Of a stretch of DNA of 12,718 nt, positions 8,463-12,718 are shown piece by piece. Source of the stretch: Scytalidium lignicola. Taxonomy: Eukaryota > Ascomycota > Leotiomycetes. A program made the position numbers and the translations under genes. The notes under the pieces are model-generated. The model was not told the origin of the DNA, did no database searches, and saw only the letters and a list, made by a program, of their open reading frames with translations. How positions within the stretch are numbered: the stretch's first letter is position 1; each line of letters opens with the position of its first letter. The DNA is taken from contig NCSJ02000626.1 of the NCBI GenBank assembly GCA_002812745.2, forward strand, positions 1 to 12,718, read 5' to 3'.

Positions 8463-8819
8463 TATTATGGATTTGACTTAACAAGCTGATTAGTGTAAGC
8501 CTGAGGTTTAATATATAGTAAAATGTATATAAAGAACCTAGCAATTATATAATATGATTAAGACTTAAAGGACTTAAAGGGTTTAAGAGGTCTATAGACT
8601 TATAAGACTTAAGAGGTTTAAGAGGTTTAGTTGGATTTTATTATCTATATAAACATGTTATAAGAACATAAGAGTAGATTTCTTGTGTTTAATCTAAATA
8701 CATTACTAAATCTTGCTTTTGAATTAATTGCTTGCTTGTATGTTACATGTTTTCACTGTCCTTGAACATTTACTTTACTCTTGGCTATCTAATGATTTAG
8801 ATGGTTTAGTTTTATAATA
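8463..8819 (+). repeat. 3' LTR of copy 2
   Basis: This 357-base LTR starts TATTAT and ends ATAATA, both derivable from TGTTAT and ATAACA by transitions. It aligns along its length with 1133-1486. The GGACCT block is present but reads mostly as GACTTA/GGTTTA, so C-to-T changes dominate there. Candidate TATA boxes are at 8526-8533 and 8646-8653. Confidence 0.9.
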
Positions 8820-9519
8820 ATAAGGTAAGTAGTTATAAGAAGGATAATAATTACAAAGGTAATAAGTCCTTTTTAAAGGTTTTAAGAAGTATGTTGAAGG
8901 TCTTTTTACTTTATAAGTGTTATTCCTCCTTTTATATAACATTTATAAGAGTTTGAGTGATTATAATACTCTTAGTATTATATATTATATATATGCTATT
9001 ATAATAGAAGTAATTCTATAAGCTTTGTATCTTTTTCTAGGTAATAACCTTGAAGGTATTGATTGTAAAGTTCTTGAAGTCCTCTTAGAATAAGTCTTAT
9101 AGGTTTATATTATTAGTTCTGTTAAGGTAATACTTATAAACTTTGATAGTTAAGTATTTTTATATATCCTTTATAGTAATATCCTTAAGGTTTATTCTTT
9201 ATTCTCATTTCTTGATTAATGTTGTTTAATTTACCCTTATGATGTTCTTTGTTACTTTTATAATAGTTTTTAACTTGTTTCCTCTTATATTCCTTATTAT
9301 GTCTTTTGNTTTTTATTATGTTTTTCATTATTCTTAAGCTTTATGTTGTTGTTTACTAGTATTAGTATAAGGTACTTAGGTAATTAAAAAGTAAAGTTAG
9401 TTATACTTAAGTACAAAGAGTATTTACTTATAAGTAATAAACTCTGTAGTTTTAAAGGCTTGGATAAATGTCTTTAAGAGTATAATAGCTTCTTGGTCTT
9501 TTTGATTATCATAGTTCTA
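8820..9519. other. AT-rich stretch between LTR and inverted arm
   Basis: It shows no similarity by eye to either retrotransposon. A weak minus-strand coding remnant is at 9304-8999, described separately. The left arm of the DNA transposon may begin inside this stretch, because its partner is cut by the window end. Nothing else is recognisable. Confidence 0.55.
8999..9304 (-). pseudogene. Unrecognised degraded coding remnant
   Basis: On the minus strand, a 102-codon frame reads as a basic, Lys/Asn/Tyr-rich segment (NKEYKRKQVKNYYKSNKEHH) and then LRGLQELYNQYLQGYYLEKD. It contains TAA at several positions where CAA is plausible and no TGA before the end at 8999-9001. The amino-acid pattern looks more protein-like than neighbouring frames, but I do not recognise the family. 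It could be part of the transposon that begins nearby, an older element, or chance. Confidence 0.3.
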
Positions 9520-9728
9520 TAAACTCTTAAATTCTCTTGTATGCTTATAAAAGCTTGTAATTTTATGATGAAAGTGAAGGTAAGATAAAAGATTATAGTT
9601 TTAACATGTTGTTTTTGGTTTATAAGAAGAGTAGTAAAGAATGTAAGTAGTTTTTGAATAGAAATTGATGAAAATGAATTGTAAAAGAATGGTTTTTCGA
9701 ATAGAATTAGTTAATTAGCTAATTATAC

Positions 9729-9984
9729 AACTTTGTAAGTAGATTGCCTGATGTTTAACCGAATGTGTTGTTTTTAGCAAAAACAAGTTTAGTAATAACA
9801 ATTACAAAAGTAGACTGCTTAATGTTTAATTGATTAAGTTGTAAGCTAGTAAATAGTTGTTTCCTCTTTTAACTAAATGGATTTCAACTTTGTAAGTAGA
9901 CTACTAAATGTTTAACTGAATAGAAGTTATAATCTTCTGAGATTTAACTTCAAAAGTGGATTGCTTAATGTTCAACTGATTAAA
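9729..9984 (+). repeat. Four subterminal repeats, left arm
   Basis: Four copies at about 9729-9764, 9799-9836, 9885-9921 and 9946-9984 share a core close to AAGTAGACTGCTTAATGTTT followed by AACTGAT. Units 1 and 3 are preceded by CAACTTTGT, units 2 and 4 by TTACAA or TTCAA, giving an alternating pattern. Core-to-core spacing is roughly 70, 88 and 59 bases. Similar arrays in other transposons bind transposase; that role is inference here. Confidence 0.8.
9768..9786. repeat. 19-base palindrome, left arm
   Basis: TTGTTTTT-AGC-AAAAACAA is an 8-base inverted repeat around three bases, lying between the first and second subterminal repeats. The right arm has the same palindrome at 12452-12470. Confidence 0.75.
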
Positions 9985-10214
9985 TGATAATCTTTTGATT
10001 TGTATATACAAATTGATTAATGTTAGTTTACTTGTAATATAAAGTATAGTATGTAATTATATATAATATACTTGTTGTGCTATTTCATAATTGTTTTACA
10101 ATTAAAGGTAGGAGAACGAAGTTGTAAGAGCTTTACTTGTTCTTACTACTTAATTAGGACTAGTTTATAATAGTATGTGAATATCATGTATATATAACTA
10201 TTATTCTATTAACA

Positions 10215-10612
10215 TATACAAATTTTAACGTGTTTAGCATATATAATTTATACTATATAATAAAATAACCTTGTGTTAAAGGTTTAAAACCTAATCTAAC
10301 TATATTACAAACATTTAAACAGAAAAATGACTAGATATTTGAAATTAGATTAAAGTAATTAACAATTTTGCAAAGAATTANTTTTTTTAAGCTTTGTGGT
10401 TGTTGATTTTTTAAAGAATGAATTTTCTCGATTTTGCAGTAAATTTCAGTGAGTTAGTAGATAAGGTAAACTAGTAGACTAGGAATTATGTTATTATTAT
10501 ATCTAATTTAGCTTTTTTTTTTCGTGAAAAAAAGCTTTGTACATTACTTTTTGGTGTGTATACTATAGAAAAGTAATACATAGGATAAAATCAATCAATT
10601 GCTTATTATATA
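10215..10612. other. Region between left arm and transposase
   Basis: AT-rich and apparently non-coding. It contains a strong hairpin at 10510-10536 (AGCTTTTTTT paired with AAAAAAAGCT) and an N at 10381 next to a T run. The transposase promoter should be here, but no convincing TATA box stands out from the general AT richness. Confidence 0.5.
10510..10536. repeat. Hairpin with T run, upstream of transposase
   Basis: AGCTTTTTTT and AAAAAAAGCT form an inverted repeat around a short loop containing TTCGTG, about 75 bases before the transposase frame. It could be a chance poly-T/poly-A pair or a structural element. Confidence 0.5.
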
Positions 10613-11683
10613 ATGCGTTTCTACACTTGTTTTTCGTGTTATTTGCTTATATGTTATAATTCTTATTATAATATCAACTTTTTCAGTATATACAACTCTT
10701 TTATAGTGCTTAAGCTTGTTCTAGAGACTGTAAAAGCTATTGAATGTACTCTTCTGAATACTGACGATGATAAATACACAATTGTTATTGCTTTTGACGT
10801 TTCCTACGAAATTGTTTGATATATTACTTGAAAGCTAAAAACCAACAGAACAATTAAGGTAAATTTAAGAGGAAAAGCTAGTTATTCTTTAGTAATAACA
10901 CTAGATATTGAACAAGTAGTAAAAGAGGTTATATATACATCAAATGATTTATATCAAGATGAAGTTATAGACTTTATATACAATGAATTCAACATAAAGC
11001 TTAACTAATCAGTGATTTTAAAGCTTTTAAAGAAGTTGAATATTACTTATAAAAAGTTTGAATATATTATTGCTCAACAAAATCAACTTCTTATTAATAA
11101 CTAGTATATTGAATCTGTGAACTTTACAATTGATCAACTTATATTTGTAAATGAATTTACAAACAACAAATATATAAGAGACTAGAAATATAGATAAGTA
11201 CTTATAAGAATACTAGTAAAGAAGAAGAAGTAGTTGAAATAATCAGAGAAGTAGTTGATATTATTAGTATATACAGTAAAGGAGTATATTTTCACTATTA
11301 CTTTATAAAGGAGTATAATAGTAAAAGTATTTGAAAATTGGATTATTACAGATATATTATTATTTTATAATCCTTGGCCATATGAAAAGTCAGTATTAAT
11401 CATGGATAATTGTAGAATTCATTGAAAACAACAACTTCAAGCTATGTATAATGAAAAAGGAGTTTTACTTAGATTTTTACTATTATATTATCTCTTTTTA
11501 AACTTAATCAAAGAGAGTTTTAGTAATCTGAAGAAATGGCTTTGTTAACATTGTAATTCCTATTGTTTTACCATTGTAGAATTCAAGGATATATTATATA
11601 TGAGTATTGACAAAGTTAGGAGATATAACAGTCTAAAGGCTGTTAAGAACACTTATAGTCACTTTCGTTATATTGGTTATTAA
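10613..11683 (+). pseudogene. DD34E transposase (DDE_3 / IS630-Tc1-mariner superfamily)
   Basis: The transposase would cut and paste the element through its terminal repeats. One frame of 357 codons runs from ATG at 10613 to TAA at 11681 with no frameshift. The first 68 codons are open; stops then occur mostly where CAA, CAG or CGA is expected. A helix-turn-helix region is seen around IAFDVSYEIV (to 10816), followed by DLYQDEVIDFIYNEF at 10946-10990. Catalytic triad: FVNEF for the usual FVDES, so the first Asp is Asn (11150-11152); MDNCRIH keeps the second Asp (11405-11407); NLIKES for NPIEES, so the Glu is Lys (11510-11512). Exactly 34 residues separate the second and third positions. HFRYIGY near 11663 matches the C-terminal HFRHAGY-like end. 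Length fits the family's ~350 residues. The final TAA could itself be a mutated CAA, with another TAA at 11699. Confidence 0.9.
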
Positions 11684-12022
11684 GGAGTTAAAGAAGAATA
11701 ATATAATATTATTAGTTAATTATTAATATTTACAAAATCAATTGAATTTTCTTGTTTATATACTTTTTTCTATCTTGAAATATATAGTTTTATATTTATA
11801 ACCTTCTCTTATAATAATGAAAACAATTTGATTTTATTATCTTCTAATTTATTCAATTATATAAGAGAAATATTTTAAGCTAATAAAATCTTAAACATCT
11901 TCTTAAGCTTTATATCTTATATATATTATAGCATTTTAATATATATATATATTTAAAAAGATAAAATTAATCTTTTATTATTAATAATTAGTATTAAAAG
12001 TTAAATGATATTAATATACTAT
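11684..12022. other. Region between transposase and right arm
   Basis: Extremely AT-rich with an AT microsatellite around 11936-11954. I see no gene or structured element. Confidence 0.6.
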
Positions 12023-12258
12023 TTGTTAGTAGAATAGTAATTACATATACATGATATTCACATGCTATTATAAGCTAGTCCTGATTAGGTAGTAAGAATA
12101 AGTGAAGCTTTTACAGTTTTGCCCTCTTACCCTTAATTGTACAATAACCATGGAATAGCATAACAAGTATATTATGTATAATTATGTATTGTACTTCATA
12201 TTATAAGTGAACTGATATTGATCAGTTTATACATACAGATCAGGAGATTATTGTTTAA

Positions 12259-12511
12259 TTAATTGAACATTAAGTAGTTTACTTTTGAAGTTAAATCTTA
12301 AGAGATTACAACTTCTGTTCAGTTAGATATCCAGTAGTCTACTTACAAAGCTGAAATCTACTTAGTTGAAGGGGGAAACAACTATTTATTAACTTATAGC
12401 TTGATTAGTTGAACATTAGGTAGTCTACTTTTGTAATTGTTGTTGTTGAACTTGTTTTTGCCAAAAACAATATATTCAGTTGAATATTAGGCAGTCTACT
12501 TATAAAGTAGT
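12259..12511 (-). repeat. Four subterminal repeats, right arm
   Basis: Copies at about 12259-12292, 12318-12354, 12402-12438 and 12475-12511, inverted relative to the left arm and in mirrored order. They have a core like AACATTAAGTAGTCTACTT. All four are retained with the same spacing as in the left arm. Confidence 0.8.
12452..12470. repeat. 19-base perfect palindrome, right arm
   Basis: TTGTTTTTG-C-CAAAAACAA is a perfect 9+1+9 palindrome, the counterpart of 9768-9786, lying between the two outermost visible subterminal repeats of this arm. Confidence 0.78.
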
Positions 12512-12718
12512 ATAGTCAGCTAATTGACTAATTCTATTTGAAAAACTATTCTTTTACAATTCATTTTCATTAATTTCTATTTAAAAACTACTTATATTCT
12601 TTATTACTCTTCTTATAAACTAAAAATAACATGTTAAAACTATAATCTTTTATCTTACCTTTACTTTCATTATAGAACTATAAGCTTTTATAAGTATACA
12701 AGAGAATTTAAGAGTTTA

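Larger units (their letters stand above)
1631..8819 (+). mobile_element. Full-length Ty3/Gypsy chromodomain LTR retrotransposon (copy 2)
   Basis: A 7189-base element bounded by two LTRs in direct orientation. The internal order is gag, protease, reverse transcriptase, RNase H, integrase, chromodomain, which is the Ty3/Gypsy (Metaviridae) order and the chromovirus branch. A minus-strand zinc-cluster-like frame sits between pol and the polypurine tract. All frames are closed by many stops, mainly TAA/TAG at glutamine-like or tryptophan positions, so it is non-autonomous. The five bases before it (TCAAC) and after it (ATAAG) do not match as a target-site duplication. The tRNA primer binding site after the 5' LTR was not recognised; the TGG expected at its start may have been mutated. 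Confidence 0.92.
9520..10214 (+). repeat. Left inverted arm
   Basis: The reverse complement of 12023-12718 aligns base for base with this segment over about 695 bases with almost no gaps; differences are nearly all transitions. The inner end is near 10214, after the shared sequence ATATCATGTATAT. The outer end may lie further left than 9520, since the right arm is cut by the window. Confidence 0.92.
9520..12718 (+). mobile_element. DD34E Tc1/mariner-type DNA transposon with very long inverted arms
   Basis: Two inverted arms, 9520-10214 and 12023-12718, enclose one transposase pseudogene at 10613-11683. The last base of the window pairs with 9520, so both outer ends are unknown and the element is at least 3.2 kb. 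No TA target duplication can be assessed. The arms carry four subterminal repeats each. Terminal repeats of 0.7 kb or more are long for Tc1/mariner elements, where tens to a few hundred bases are common. An alternative is that two inverted copies of another repeat flank a shorter transposon. Confidence 0.75.
12023..12718 (-). repeat. Right inverted arm (cut by window end)
   Basis: Reverse complement of 9520-10214, with continuous similarity up to the last base of the window, so the true outer end is beyond it. Where the arms differ, this arm mostly has T on the plus strand in place of the C implied by the left arm's G. Confidence 0.92.

Noticed and set aside
11936..11954. AT microsatellite as a possible origin or regulatory site
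   Set aside because: Simple dinucleotide run in a very AT-rich stretch; no further structure supports a function.
1..12718. Mitochondrial or bacterial origin suggested by very low GC
   Set aside because: Chromodomain Gypsy and DD34E elements with RIP-type mutations indicate fungal nuclear DNA; no bacterial gene organisation or ribosome binding sites are seen.

Overview
The window looks like nuclear DNA from a filamentous fungus, most likely an ascomycete. It is very AT-rich and contains only decayed transposable elements; I find no intact gene, rRNA, tRNA or CRISPR array. By eye there are only about twenty CpG dinucleotides in 12.7 kb. Most broken codons are TAA, TAG or TGA where the family has CAA, CAG, CGA or TGG. 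This is the signature of repeat-induced point mutation (RIP) or a similar cytosine-deaminating process. The element families (a chromodomain Ty3/Gypsy retrotransposon and a DD34E Tc1/mariner-type transposon) fit a fungus. Genus cannot be told from the sequence.

Positions 1-1486 are the 3' end of one Ty3/Gypsy copy: the pol C-terminus with chromodomain, an antisense reading frame, the polypurine tract and the 3' LTR. A 144-base spacer follows. Positions 1631-8819 hold a second, full-length relative in the same orientation: 5' LTR, gag with a mutated zinc knuckle, a long unexplained linker, protease, reverse transcriptase, RNase H, integrase, chromodomain, the same antisense frame, polypurine tract and 3' LTR. 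Positions 8820-9519 hold a poorly understood AT-rich stretch with a weak minus-strand coding remnant. From 9520 to the window end lies a DNA transposon with very long inverted arms (at least 695 bases, cut off by the window end) around a DD34E transposase pseudogene at 10613-11683. Each arm carries four copies of a ~35-base subterminal repeat.

The most interesting item is the minus-strand frame between pol and the 3' LTR, present in both retrotransposon copies. It encodes a small protein with six cysteines spaced C-x2-C-x6-C-x8-C-x2-C-x6-C (the Gal4-type Zn2Cys6 spacing), followed by an acidic, probably coiled-coil tail. A retrotransposon carrying an oppositely transcribed zinc-cluster-like accessory gene could be regulating itself or its host, but that function is inference.

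A technical point: isolated N characters in the coding parts behave as single surplus bases. Skipping them restores the reading frame in each case I could test, so several apparent frameshifts are probably sequence artefacts.
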